Shown here one piece after another: positions 1 to 9,562 of a stretch of 64,000 bases of DNA. The DNA is from Yamadazyma tenuis. Lineage: Eukaryota; Ascomycota; Pichiomycetes; Serinales; Debaryomycetaceae. The position numbers were made by a program, and so were the translations under genes. Every line of letters starts with the position of its first letter. Positions within the stretch are counted from its first letter, which is position 1. The stretch spans positions 248,001 to 312,000 of the forward strand of contig NC_089464.1 in the NCBI RefSeq assembly GCF_029203305.1, given 5' to 3'. Under the pieces are notes generated by a model. That model had not been told where the DNA came from. It did not search any database and saw only the letters and a program-made list of their open reading frames with translations.

Positions 1-2
1 CG

Positions 3-1538
3 GTCAATACGGACCATGAATCCTTGAGAAGCTGGCTATTGGAAGAGAGCCAAAGACTGTATTCTGCTGCTCAATCTGAAGATGAAGACAATTTACTGAA
101 CCACTCTCGGTACTCCCGAACGTCTCTATTATCGTCCAAGTTCAGTACCCATGACTTTGGATCTCTTCATACCTCCTACTCGAAGGAACTCCTGGTGATA
201 TGTCAGTATTCGTTTCCCTTGATCATCACATTTCTACTAGAACACCTTTTCAGTATCGTATGTTTGATAGTGGTTGGGCACTTGGGAAAGGACGAGTTGG
301 CAGCCGTTTCCTTGGGCTCCATGACTACCACCATCACCTTTGCTGTGTTTGAAGGTATTGCTACTGCTCTAGACACCTTGTGTCCTCAAGCTTACGGAGC
401 CAAAAATTACGAGTTGGTAAGTATACATGTACAGAGATGTTTGCTCTTCTCCTTGGTGGCATACGTTCCTTGTGCCATTGCTTGGTGGTACAGTTCTGTC
501 TACTTGAAGTATATCATCGATAGTGATAATGTGTTGAAGATGACTGAAAGCTTCTTGCGTATATTGACATTAGGAGGTCCAGGGTATATTTTCTTTGAAG
601 TATCCAAGAGGTTTCTTCAGGCTCAAGGGATCTTTGAAGCCGGTACCGGAATCCTTTTCCTCAGTGCTCCAATTAATATCTTTCTTTCTTGGTTCCTTGT
701 GTGGAACGAGAAATTTGGAATGGGCTTTAATGGTGCTCCCATTGCAACGGTGATAAATTTCTACTTGATGGATATACTATTAATCTTATATGTGATGTTT
801 ATCGATGGAAAAAAATGCTGGTTCGGTCTAGCTTCAGTTTCTGACTTGTGCAAACAATGGGGAAACTTGTCCAAGTTGGCGATTCCAGGAATCGTCATGC
901 TAGAAAGTGAGTATTTTGCCTATGAAATCATGACTTTAATGGCCAGTTACATGGGAACGGTGGATTTGGCAGCCCAAAGTGCAGTTAGCTCCATTGCTTC
1001 ACTCACTTATATGATTCCATTTGCCATTAGTATTGCTGGGTCTACCAGAGTAGCCAATTTCATAGGTGGTCATAACATTCGAGGTGCTCAAATAGCCATC
1101 AGAGTAACTCTTTTCGTTGGTCTCGTGGCTGCATTCATCAACTGCCTTGTTTTATTTTCCCTAAAGTCTCATATTGCCAGTATCTTTACCTCAGATACCG
1201 ATGTTAAAAGTTTGGTCATTGACTTATTTAACCCATTAGTGTCGGTAATCCAGATATTCGATGGGTTAGCTTGTGTTTCCAGTGGGATTTTGCGAGCGGA
1301 AGGATCTCAAAGAATTGGCGGATATATCAATTTCCTCGCATATTATGCGGTTGCAATTCCATCGTCTCTAGCCTTAAACAAGTTGTTTGACTTGAAACTC
1401 TTTGGTCTTTGGCTTGGGATTGGGGGTGGAATGATCTTAATTGCAATATCAGAGATCCTTGTGATCGTAAATAGTGACTGGGATCATATTATGATGAAAG
1501 CAGAGCTTTTGAACGACGCAGCCTTTGATAGTGATTAA
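3..1538 (+). CDS. MATE family drug/metabolite antiporter, 5' partial
   Basis: This is a polytopic membrane protein of the MATE (multidrug and toxin extrusion) superfamily, which exports small organic compounds in exchange for cations. The reading frame is open to the left window edge. The first in-frame ATG lies well inside the membrane domain, so the true start is outside the window. About 511 residues are visible, with roughly twelve hydrophobic segments in the usual two bundles of six. MATE-like stretches include PQAYGA near residue 120 and the segment with PFAISIAGSTRVANFIGG near residue 340. Fungal relatives are the Saccharomyces ERC1/YDR338C pair, with which the visible length agrees. 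Family assignment is secure; substrate is unknown. The next gene follows on the same strand after 79 bp. Confidence 0.9.
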   Translation, partial: VNTDHESLRSWLLEESQRLYSAAQSEDEDNLLNHSRYSRTSLLSSKFSTHDFGSLHTSYSKELLVICQYSFPLIITFLLEHLFSIVCLIVVGHLGKDELAAVSLGSMTTTITFAVFEGIATALDTLCPQAYGAKNYELVSIHVQRCLLFSLVAYVPCAIAWWYSSVYLKYIIDSDNVLKMTESFLRILTLGGPGYIFFEVSKRFLQAQGIFEAGTGILFLSAPINIFLSWFLVWNEKFGMGFNGAPIATVINFYLMDILLILYVMFIDGKKCWFGLASVSDLCKQWGNLSKLAIPGIVMLESEYFAYEIMTLMASYMGTVDLAAQSAVSSIASLTYMIPFAISIAGSTRVANFIGGHNIRGAQIAIRVTLFVGLVAAFINCLVLFSLKSHIASIFTSDTDVKSLVIDLFNPLVSVIQIFDGLACVSSGILRAEGSQRIGGYINFLAYYAVAIPSSLALNKLFDLKLFGLWLGIGGGMILIAISEILVIVNSDWDHIMMKAELLNDAAFDSD

Positions 1539-1617
1539 TATAGACCCGGCTTCAAAAGGTTCTCATTTGTCGGTACGCGAACTTTGTGAAACCCGAAGTT
1601 TAGTAAAAATTCATTCG

Positions 1618-3276
1618 ATGATTAGTAGAACCGTACGATCTTACCACAGGGGGTTGTTGAGGGCTAGTAATCTATACTCGAGATCCTCTATAAGGTCCTA
1701 TTCCATCACCATCACTCCAGCTACAAAAATCGTCAATGAAAAAAATGAACAACAGATACCAGAAAATAAATCGATCTCTCATTATATGAGAGAGTATAAA
1801 CACTGGTTTCCCAATGACGAGGTAGGAAATTCCTTAATAGACACCTACGAAAGGTTACATAAATATCCCCAAGAAACCGTGACCATCGGCATTTTGTATC
1901 ATGACAAAGAAGTTCAAGCCAATTCCAAAATCATTGAAACTGTACTCGCAGACCCATTGGCTAGCAATAATAAGGTATGGTTTCAAAAGATAATCGAAAG
2001 AAACAAACAACAGAATATCAGTTTTCAGTACAACGATGAAATGTTGGAAATCACAAACACCAACTTCAGCATACCGTCACCTATATTGGGCTCTTTCTCG
2101 AGACCCAATTATATGATTCCCAAAACCAACATCACCTTGAACAATATCATTCTTTACGAAATTAACGACATTCCTAGTTTCACCAAATTCAATGACTGTC
2201 ACTTCTTGGTGTATGTGACCAACCGAATCACGTCGTCCATAAAACTACCCCCTTCTATCAGTGATAAGATCTTGTTAACGTTGATAGATAATAATGACTT
2301 TACTCCAGCATCAAGTGAATCAACCCCATTTCCTCTTAGGTCGGACGGTACAGTCCAGATCATAAAAATTGATAGTGGAAAGAGCTTTGAGGGGATCCAA
2401 GATTTCCTTGATAATGATGTTAGTGCTTCCAATAACTATTTGCAATCGTTAGTAGACAGTAACATCTTTCAATTTTTGAAAATCATGGGGTATAACTTGC
2501 AGATCGACAGATTGATAAATTGGAATGTTAAGAAGCTCATTAACAAGATCTCCAATGACGAAATCTCTCTTGAGCAATTAGAAAAAGTTTATAATGAGCT
2601 CAAGAACAGAGGAATCAACGATTTTAGTTCCCAAATGCACCATGAATTACAAAATGAGTTGATTCCCAACACCACAAAATTCTTCAATAAGAGACTCCGA
2701 TGGTGGAAATTGTACTTCAAGAATGATAATGTTGAATATGATTTAAAAGACTTTTTCCAATTCAATTTCATGAACAAAAGCATAGAGAATTATAACTTCC
2801 TTCGAGGCAGAATCATCTCTGAGCTTCAAAATCATAATTTTGGCAAATATCTGGCCAAATCTGGCGATATTTCCAACCCTTTGATCAAATTGAAGAACGA
2901 GGTGATCAACTCGAGAATCACGTCTGAAGTTCAGCCGGTTGTTAACTCTCATCTCTTCTACGGAATGTTCTACTATCAATTTCCAACTACCATTATATCG
3001 CTTTGTGCCTACCTGATATTTGATTTTTCCTTGAATGCTTCGGTTTCAATCTTTGGGTTGGGACTAGTGATGGGATTTAACTATGTTTCAAAAGGATGGG
3101 AAAAATTCACCAAAGATTGGACTAAACGGTTATTTAACGATGTCAGGGTGTCCATTGATAGAGACTGTGTGGAAAATGGATTAGTCAAAGAGTTGACTGC
3201 TAGCTATACAGAAGAAAGACGGTTGATCGAGATAAAACGTGGAATCGTTCAGGGTATCAATAGCAAGTTAGAATAA
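1618..3276 (+). CDS. Mitochondrial membrane protein, possibly Mmc1-like
   Basis: This 552-residue protein has a basic, Ser/Arg-rich N-terminus (MISRTVRSYHRGLLRASN) typical of a mitochondrial presequence. A long soluble region follows, then two closely spaced hydrophobic segments near residues 455-505 in the C-terminal third. The frame is open upstream to 1525, but the ATG at 1618 begins directly at the presequence and is the better start. The overall pattern reminds me of the fungal mitochondrial Mmc1 family, but that is a recollection of family character, not an alignment. No enzyme motif is visible. It lies in tandem behind the MATE gene and converges on NFU1 with 79 bp between stop codons. 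A role in the inner mitochondrial membrane is inferred from the targeting signal and the hydrophobic pair only. Confidence 0.6.
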   Translation: MISRTVRSYHRGLLRASNLYSRSSIRSYSITITPATKIVNEKNEQQIPENKSISHYMREYKHWFPNDEVGNSLIDTYERLHKYPQETVTIGILYHDKEVQANSKIIETVLADPLASNNKVWFQKIIERNKQQNISFQYNDEMLEITNTNFSIPSPILGSFSRPNYMIPKTNITLNNIILYEINDIPSFTKFNDCHFLVYVTNRITSSIKLPPSISDKILLTLIDNNDFTPASSESTPFPLRSDGTVQIIKIDSGKSFEGIQDFLDNDVSASNNYLQSLVDSNIFQFLKIMGYNLQIDRLINWNVKKLINKISNDEISLEQLEKVYNELKNRGINDFSSQMHHELQNELIPNTTKFFNKRLRWWKLYFKNDNVEYDLKDFFQFNFMNKSIENYNFLRGRIISELQNHNFGKYLAKSGDISNPLIKLKNEVINSRITSEVQPVVNSHLFYGMFYYQFPTTIISLCAYLIFDFSLNASVSIFGLGLVMGFNYVSKGWEKFTKDWTKRLFNDVRVSIDRDCVENGLVKELTASYTEERRLIEIKRGIVQGINSKLE

Positions 3277-3355
3277 ATATATTTTGTCGTAATGTACACC
3301 TTATAAATAGATAAATATGGAGGGAGAGAGAATGCAAATGAGTGGGCACCATAAA

Positions 3356-4108
3356 TCATAAAGCTGGTGGTGCAACAGAAGAAGAACCTGACAGTCTGGC
3401 GACCTTTCTAGCCTTAATTTGCTCCTCCAACCTGTCGAATTCCTTGAGGGCTATTTCTTCCTCTGGGTCCAAGATCTGCTCGATGTTCTCCACTTCTTCA
3501 ATATAGTGTTTCAACATCGACTCCATTCCATGCTTCAAAGTATCTTCACTCGAAGAACATGATTTACAAGCTCCCTGCAACTTCAAAAACACGGTACCGG
3601 TTTCTTCATCAAATCCTTTGTATTCAATGTCCCCACCATCGTCTTGAATGGCAGGTCTTATTCTGGTTTCTATCAACTCTTTGATCATTGAAACCACCTC
3701 CAGGTCATCAGCCTCATCAGCACTCATTTGACGTTGTGTTTCGTCTATCAACTCTCTGGTTATAACGGGATCCTTGCCATCGGTTAAAAACTTATCCATC
3801 AACTCAGTGACATCGGGTCTCAAGTTCAGCCAATTCACATGATCCTGTTTGTTGACGGTCAAAAAATCGGGCCCCAACATCACGGACTTGACTCCGGGCA
3901 ACTTGAACAACTTCAATGCCAAGGGAGAGTGAATGGCTTGTAATGAAGATGTGAATTCAAAGGTCTTGTTTTCTAATGGTAATATCTCCTTCTCTACCGA
4001 AACGAATTTCAATGCATCTGGGTTAGGGGTGGGATATGTTTTGAATGACAACCATCTGGCCCCCAAAACCCTCGCTGGTCTCGTATGTGGAATTATTCCT
4101 CTTAACAT
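3356..4108 (-). CDS. NFU1: NFU1 mitochondrial iron-sulfur cluster scaffold/transfer protein
   Basis: Nfu1 delivers [4Fe-4S] clusters to mitochondrial enzymes such as lipoate synthase and respiratory complex subunits. The 250-aa product has an arginine-rich presequence, then the Nfu N-terminal domain beginning at TYPTPNPDALKF. The NifU C-terminal domain follows (IRPAIQDDGGDIEY...), with the cluster-binding CKSC motif at about residues 181-184. The frame extends three codons upstream through a TTG, so the ATG at 4108 is taken as the start. An acidic and basic tail follows the NifU domain. It converges with the mitochondrial protein gene on its left, and its promoter lies in the 726-bp region on its right. 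Confidence 0.95.
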   Translation of the reverse strand: MLRGIIPHTRPARVLGARWLSFKTYPTPNPDALKFVSVEKEILPLENKTFEFTSSLQAIHSPLALKLFKLPGVKSVMLGPDFLTVNKQDHVNWLNLRPDVTELMDKFLTDGKDPVITRELIDETQRQMSADEADDLEVVSMIKELIETRIRPAIQDDGGDIEYKGFDEETGTVFLKLQGACKSCSSSEDTLKHGMESMLKHYIEEVENIEQILDPEEEIALKEFDRLEEQIKARKVARLSGSSSVAPPAL

Positions 4109-4834
4109 CTTTATCAAAACTGTTTGTTAAATCAGAAAAAAATAGTGATGATTAATGATGCTTTATATTTCTCCTCGCACTTTTCCACTACGGTCCCGAA
4201 TTTTGGGGGTGGTAAACCTGCACATAGTCCGGGGTATATTGCGATAGAGGTGCGATGACAAATTTAATAGGTGTGATTGGACAATAAAACAAGGTCTAAC
4301 CCAGCTATTCACGTTTGAAAGATCAATTGACACTTAGATGGGTGTGGTATAGGTTGGAGAGTATTTTTGGAGGCGGAAAGACCTATCGAAGACTTTGATT
4401 TTTTTTCTCGCCGTGTGCTCAAAAATATCCAAGGAGGCCAGTCACCCTCCGTGGCCGCCAGCCGCACCAGCGGCAGCAGCGGCGGTATTTTTCTTCCTCA
4501 CAGAAAATAATTTCCAATTATCTCTTTTTCAGTTAGAATTATTTCCAATTGAAAAGCCCTTCATTACAATTGAATATATATTCTGCGATTGGCTCTCTGA
4601 TAATACAAATCGATACCAACGGTATGTAGTAGCAACTTTTGTTAGGTGTACCCTGGACAATTACCTCTCAAAAATATAAATAACTGGTCTCTTACTCCGG
4701 AACTGGTGAGACTTGGGCTCCCACATAATTACAAATTTACATGCACGACGTGTTTGTGTACTTATCCTCCGGGCACTTGTAGTAACTTCAAACTAATTCA
4801 TATATATATTTATTGCTTAACATTGAGCAAAAAT
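4109..4834. other. Intergenic: NFU1 promoter and YOR1-like 3' region
   Basis: This 726-bp gap carries the upstream region of NFU1 and the downstream region of the ABC transporter gene. It includes a short GC-rich stretch of repeated GGC/GCC triplets around 4445-4485, followed by AT-rich sequence with a TTTCCAATT motif occurring twice near 4510 and 4550. Open frames here lack a convincing ATG or recognisable protein. No RNA gene was seen. Confidence 0.5.
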
Positions 4835-7800
4835 CTAATGTGTAAAATCTGCTTGGGTGATTTTAGATTTATCACACAACTGTCTGAAAATGGAATTTCT
4901 ATCCATGAATAAATTAATTGGAGTATCATACTCCATGGCCACACCTTTATCAAGAACCAATATCTTGTCATAATTAATGATGGTTCTCAATCTGTGAGCA
5001 ATACAAAGAATTGTACAAAAGTTAAACTCTTTTTGAATAGCCTTCTGGATTCTGGCATCTGTAGCATAATCAACAGAAGACGTGGCTTCGTCCAAAACCA
5101 AAATCTTAGACCCTCTCGCTAAGGCTCTAGCAAAAGATATTAATTGTTTTTCACCAGAAGAGAAGTTTGATCCTTCGATTTCAACAACACTATCTAAATG
5201 GAACTTTGGTATCTTGTGTTGATCTTTTTCCCCTTTGAATTTCTCAATCTCCTCTGGTTCTAACAATCCAGTTCTTCTGAGAGCGTCCCAAAGAGTATCA
5301 TCATCCGACTCTCCAAATGGATCCAAGTTTCTTCTAATGTCACCTTCAAATAACAATGATTCCTGAGGAATAATGGACAACTTGGAACGAAGATTATTCA
5401 TTCCCAAGTGGGAGATATCGATGCCATCAATATTTATACTTCCTTCAGCAAGAGGGAAAAGTCTGAATAAAGTACTGATGATAGTAGACTTACCAGCCCC
5501 AGTTCTACCACAAATACCCACTTTCTCGTTAGGCTTAATTCGAAGAGAAACATTCTTCAAAACCTTTGGTAAACCTTCTCTGTACTTCATGGAGACGTTA
5601 TCAAAAACTATTTCACCTTTTTCAGGCCATGTGGGAGCTGGAGCAGTATCATTTCTAATGTATGCTTCTTCTTGTGGTAATTCATTGGCATATTCATGGA
5701 TTCTTTCGAATGAAGTCATATCATTTTCCACCATTGCCAGGAATCTGATGACCATTGCCAACATAAATGGAATGGGCATGAGATACGAAATCACCAAACC
5801 TGAAGAAGCAGGGCTGATATTAAATGTCCGTGTTATACAAAGCATTGTAATAACAAACACGTAAAAAACACTCACCCCAATCATCTGAATAGTTGCCCAT
5901 CTTTGAACACCGTTAACCAAAAAAGATGCTTCATTTGTTTTATCCAAAAAAAGATCATTATTGTCAATGAATCTATCAACAGACCTGTAGGCCTTGATGA
6001 CATCCAACCCACTTAAACTTTCAGAAAAATTGTTGAGGACTAAAGATCTTCTGGTGGATTCCAATCTTTTCAATTCTCTTGAAGAGGCCAGATAGACACT
6101 CCCCACAAGGATACAACAAACCATTATGAATGGAATTGCAATAGCAATCCAGGGAAGATAAATGATATTCAAAACAAAAATACCAATGACATATGCTAGC
6201 ATGTATATCACAAGTCTAGCATTATCGACTAAGTCATTATCAATAGCATCAGTATCTCTTGTGAACCGATTCAAAATTCTTCCTGTAGGAGTAGCATCAA
6301 GAAACGACATGGGTACATGCAAGATAGATCTGATGGCTTCAACATTAATTCTTCTAGATGCTACAATAATCATCCGAACGATTATAGTAAACACGAAAGC
6401 CAACAATATAACAGACATAAAAGACAATAAGGCATAAACACCAATGTAAAAGCCTTCAGATCGGTTTTTAAACTTGTTTTCGGTCCAGAATGATAACCAC
6501 ACATTAATGAAAAAGTCGGAGAAAATTGCCAAAGCAAGAAACATAAGATGAAAGGTACACGCAACCCAAGAAGGGATCCTTCCAGATCCCAAATCCAACA
6601 AGTTTAAATATACTCCTAATTTAACTGAATTCTGTTTACTGATTTCATCTTCAACCAACTTTCCATCGGTTCTCCATTCATCTTGAATCTCAATCGCTTT
6701 GACTTCCAACCCAAGTTTTTCTTCCTCTAAAACTTCTTCTTCTGCTTCTTTCTCTTCTGCTTCTTCCTCGTCTGCTTCCTTTACCGATGTGTCGTCTCTG
6801 TCCCTATGGGTCAACATTTCTCTAAATTCGCTACTTGTTGCATTCAATTCATCCATCGTACCAAAGTCAATAGAACCATCCTTGTGTACCATTACGATTT
6901 TATCGGCATAGCCCAAGAAAGACAACTGATGAGTAGCCAATACCTTGGTTTTAGTTTTCAACATTCCCAAGAAGCAGTCCTCCATGATACTTCCACCGAC
7001 TTTAGAATCCACAGCCGACAAGACATCATCAAGAAGAAAGATATCTTTGTTGGCGTACACAGCACGAGCCAAGTTTAATCTGGCTTTTTGGCCACCTGAC
7101 AAAGTGACCCCTTTTTCACCAACTTCAGTAAGGTCATGGGCTGGTAGTATATCCAAGTCAGCATTCAATGAACAGGCATAGATTGCTTGTTCGTACCTCT
7201 TTTCATCAAACTCTTGTCCGAAAACGATGTTGTCTCTGATTGTAGCATTTTGCACCCAAGGAGTTCCACACAATAATAACTGACCATTAACCTCCATATT
7301 ACCGTTGGTTCGTTTCATCAAGCCAGCCATAGCCTGAAGGAGAGACGACTTTCCTGCTCCTACGACACCAACTATCATAATGAAGTCACCTTTGTTGATA
7401 TTTAACTCGACATTTTGCAATGCATAGCCGATCTCTGGAGCTTTTACGGCTTTCTCGAGCTCTTGTTGTTTCATTTCAAGCTTTTTTTGTTTCTTCTCCT
7501 TTCTGGACTTCTTCAGGTCGGTTTTTTGTTCTTCTTTAACTTCAGGGAATTTTTCCCAGACGAATTCACCACTTTCAATTTTTATAACAGTTTGGTCAGC
7601 ATCAGTATCCAGAGGTAACCCATCTGGATTGAATTTTACATGTTCATCTTGAACATAATCCCCTGAACTCAAAAACCCGAGTATTCTTCTGATGGAAACT
7701 ATCCCATCCACAACAGCACCAGCTGATTGGGGTACAGAGATGAAAATATCAGCAAGAGACCCAATCACGTTGACAGATGAAAAAATATTAGCGGGAGTGG

Positions 7801-8968
7801 TTTTACCTTTTGCAATTGAAAACACCGTGATAAAGCAACCCAAAGAAGCTAGAGGAACCACTGAGAGTGCCAAACATAGAGATAAATTCTTCAAGGTCTG
7901 AAGCATAATTAAGTAATGAGTCTCTTCTTTCCTTGCAGCACCCACCGCTTTTAAGTAGGGGTTTTCCCAAGAATAGTACTTGAGGACTCTCAAACTGTTT
8001 ATGATTTCTTTGATTAAAGTGACTCTTTTGTCTGTGCTTTTAAGGGACAAAAGTCTGTACTTCATCATGAGCTTTACAAACAGTGCCATGACCCCTCCTA
8101 GCACCAAGATCATCCCTATGGCCACCAACACAGCCACCCCAAGATTCACGGCTAAAATGGCAATCGTGGCAGCTAAAACAGCAGGAAATGTCACAAGACG
8201 AGGCAACTCCGATATGGCTCTTTCAATCTTGGCACAATCGCTTCCCACCATGGATGTGATTTTGGCGGGTGAGTAATTGTGACGACTCCTGGAGTTTGCA
8301 TTGAAAGCTTTGTTCAAAAGGGCTTTTGTCAAGATTGCGGTGGTTTGAGATCCAGTAAACATCGTCAAGTAGAAGTACAGATTGAATAATGCAGCCGACA
8401 AGAACACGAGTAACGTGACACCGATGGCATATCCTATCCCGGCATTAATTTTTGTGTCGGGGAATTCTGCCTTCAAAGACACGAATTCAATTAACTTTTT
8501 AATAGGTAATGCAGAAAGAGTGGTGGCCATCTGGCTACCCATCATTAACACAAAACAGACCCTGTACCGCCATTTGAACATGGCAAAGAATGTTCGTACA
8601 CCCACAATAACAGGGGTGACGTAGGCTTCTGGCACCGCGCCTTTTTGTTGCATGTATTTCTGTTTAGCAGCCTCATCAAGTCTGTTAAAGTGGTCCATAA
8701 AAGTCTGATGATAATTTTCAACCAACAAATCGGGTTCAAGGTAAAATAAATCAGCAGCCTGAAGAGTACGGATGTAGCCAACTCGTAGCATTGGTATCAT
8801 CCAAGCAAATGAGAAGTTTTTTATTCTATGTGGTTTGGGTAATGGTTTTCTCTCATCTTCGTATGGCACTGGTGGGATCAGTTTGGAAGATAAAAAAGAC
8901 AACAATCGCTTTTGTCGCACGAGTCCTCCTGAAATCGTAGCTTCTTCTGAAGTTCTACTACCAGACAT
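4835..8968 (-). CDS. YOR1: YOR1-like ABC transporter (ABCC/MRP full transporter)
   Basis: This 1377-residue ATP-driven exporter has the two-times (membrane domain + nucleotide-binding domain) layout of the ABCC family. The first domain carries Walker A GVVGAGKSS near residue 536 and signature LSGGQKARL near 623. The second has GRTGAGKST near 1153, a divergent signature SSGEKQ near 1269, and Walker B ILVLDEATSS. No extra N-terminal TMD0 is present, as in yeast Yor1, which exports oligomycin and other organic anions at the plasma membrane. A charged linker rich in Glu follows the first ATPase domain. Length is slightly shorter than Saccharomyces Yor1 (about 1477). The start is the ATG at 8968, followed by a cytosolic N-terminus. 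Substrates in this yeast are unknown; a related MRP-type paralogue cannot be excluded. Confidence 0.88.
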   Translation of the reverse strand: MSGSRTSEEATISGGLVRQKRLLSFLSSKLIPPVPYEDERKPLPKPHRIKNFSFAWMIPMLRVGYIRTLQAADLFYLEPDLLVENYHQTFMDHFNRLDEAAKQKYMQQKGAVPEAYVTPVIVGVRTFFAMFKWRYRVCFVLMMGSQMATTLSALPIKKLIEFVSLKAEFPDTKINAGIGYAIGVTLLVFLSAALFNLYFYLTMFTGSQTTAILTKALLNKAFNANSRSRHNYSPAKITSMVGSDCAKIERAISELPRLVTFPAVLAATIAILAVNLGVAVLVAIGMILVLGGVMALFVKLMMKYRLLSLKSTDKRVTLIKEIINSLRVLKYYSWENPYLKAVGAARKEETHYLIMLQTLKNLSLCLALSVVPLASLGCFITVFSIAKGKTTPANIFSSVNVIGSLADIFISVPQSAGAVVDGIVSIRRILGFLSSGDYVQDEHVKFNPDGLPLDTDADQTVIKIESGEFVWEKFPEVKEEQKTDLKKSRKEKKQKKLEMKQQELEKAVKAPEIGYALQNVELNINKGDFIMIVGVVGAGKSSLLQAMAGLMKRTNGNMEVNGQLLLCGTPWVQNATIRDNIVFGQEFDEKRYEQAIYACSLNADLDILPAHDLTEVGEKGVTLSGGQKARLNLARAVYANKDIFLLDDVLSAVDSKVGGSIMEDCFLGMLKTKTKVLATHQLSFLGYADKIVMVHKDGSIDFGTMDELNATSSEFREMLTHRDRDDTSVKEADEEEAEEKEAEEEVLEEEKLGLEVKAIEIQDEWRTDGKLVEDEISKQNSVKLGVYLNLLDLGSGRIPSWVACTFHLMFLALAIFSDFFINVWLSFWTENKFKNRSEGFYIGVYALLSFMSVILLAFVFTIIVRMIIVASRRINVEAIRSILHVPMSFLDATPTGRILNRFTRDTDAIDNDLVDNARLVIYMLAYVIGIFVLNIIYLPWIAIAIPFIMVCCILVGSVYLASSRELKRLESTRRSLVLNNFSESLSGLDVIKAYRSVDRFIDNNDLFLDKTNEASFLVNGVQRWATIQMIGVSVFYVFVITMLCITRTFNISPASSGLVISYLMPIPFMLAMVIRFLAMVENDMTSFERIHEYANELPQEEAYIRNDTAPAPTWPEKGEIVFDNVSMKYREGLPKVLKNVSLRIKPNEKVGICGRTGAGKSTIISTLFRLFPLAEGSINIDGIDISHLGMNNLRSKLSIIPQESLLFEGDIRRNLDPFGESDDDTLWDALRRTGLLEPEEIEKFKGEKDQHKIPKFHLDSVVEIEGSNFSSGEKQLISFARALARGSKILVLDEATSSVDYATDARIQKAIQKEFNFCTILCIAHRLRTIINYDKILVLDKGVAMEYDTPINLFMDRNSIFRQLCDKSKITQADFTH

Positions 8969-9562
8969 CTTTGTAGAGATCTTACGTAGAACCTATGGGA
9001 TATAAATACTTATATTCAAAATATTTCGTCATCCTCATCTTCATGCGGCTCCAGCCTTGTAATCCCGTTTACTACCTATCACCGCCAATAATCGCCGCTA
9101 TACAACGGTTTTTGGCGGGGTTAATACCAAACTCCTTCCATGACAAGCTAGTGCTCCGTGATTCTGGATGCATGAATGCTAAACCTGGGTATCGTCTGGT
9201 CATCCACGAATAAATATACAAAATCTCACTAGCTGCAAAATAGTCAAAAATAGTTCAATTAGTGCAAAATACTTTCAGGAGACAAAGGTCTTAGTTTTTC
9301 ATGGAAAAGTGGTTCACAGTATGAGACTCTAGTTCCTGAACTTCCGCGAAGAATGAAGCTTTGTCAGCCTACGTAAAAGTCCCTGAACTGTAAAATTTAG
9401 CTCTGGTATTTAGGCTCAATATTACTCAGCAATTATTTTGCCCATTCTTATTTCCGCTCGAGCGATATCTCCGCCGATGACTGATTTCAAAGGGTTAGAC
9501 ATACGACCGTGACTTACTTTTATTGTACAAATCCATTTTATATATACTATTTGCATCTTTCC
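8969..9562. promoter_or_regulatory. Intergenic: YOR1-like promoter region
   Basis: This 594-bp region lies upstream of the ABC transporter gene and downstream of the phospholipase gene. An AT-rich TATA-like stretch on the minus strand sits near 9000. A CCGCCAA/TTGGCGG inverted repeat lies at 9082-9118. TTCCGCGAA near 9345 partly resembles a pleiotropic drug response element but does not match its consensus fully. No coding sequence is supported here. Confidence 0.4.

Noticed and set aside
4395..4912. Two open frames in the NFU1/YOR1-like gap
   Set aside because: They lack a good ATG context, contain homopolymer-derived runs (Phe, Ala, Pro) and partly overlap the end of the transporter gene.
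9340..9352. Pleiotropic drug response element TTCCGCGAA before the YOR1-like gene
   Set aside because: It deviates from the TCCGYGGA-type consensus at the last positions, so it is not called as a site.
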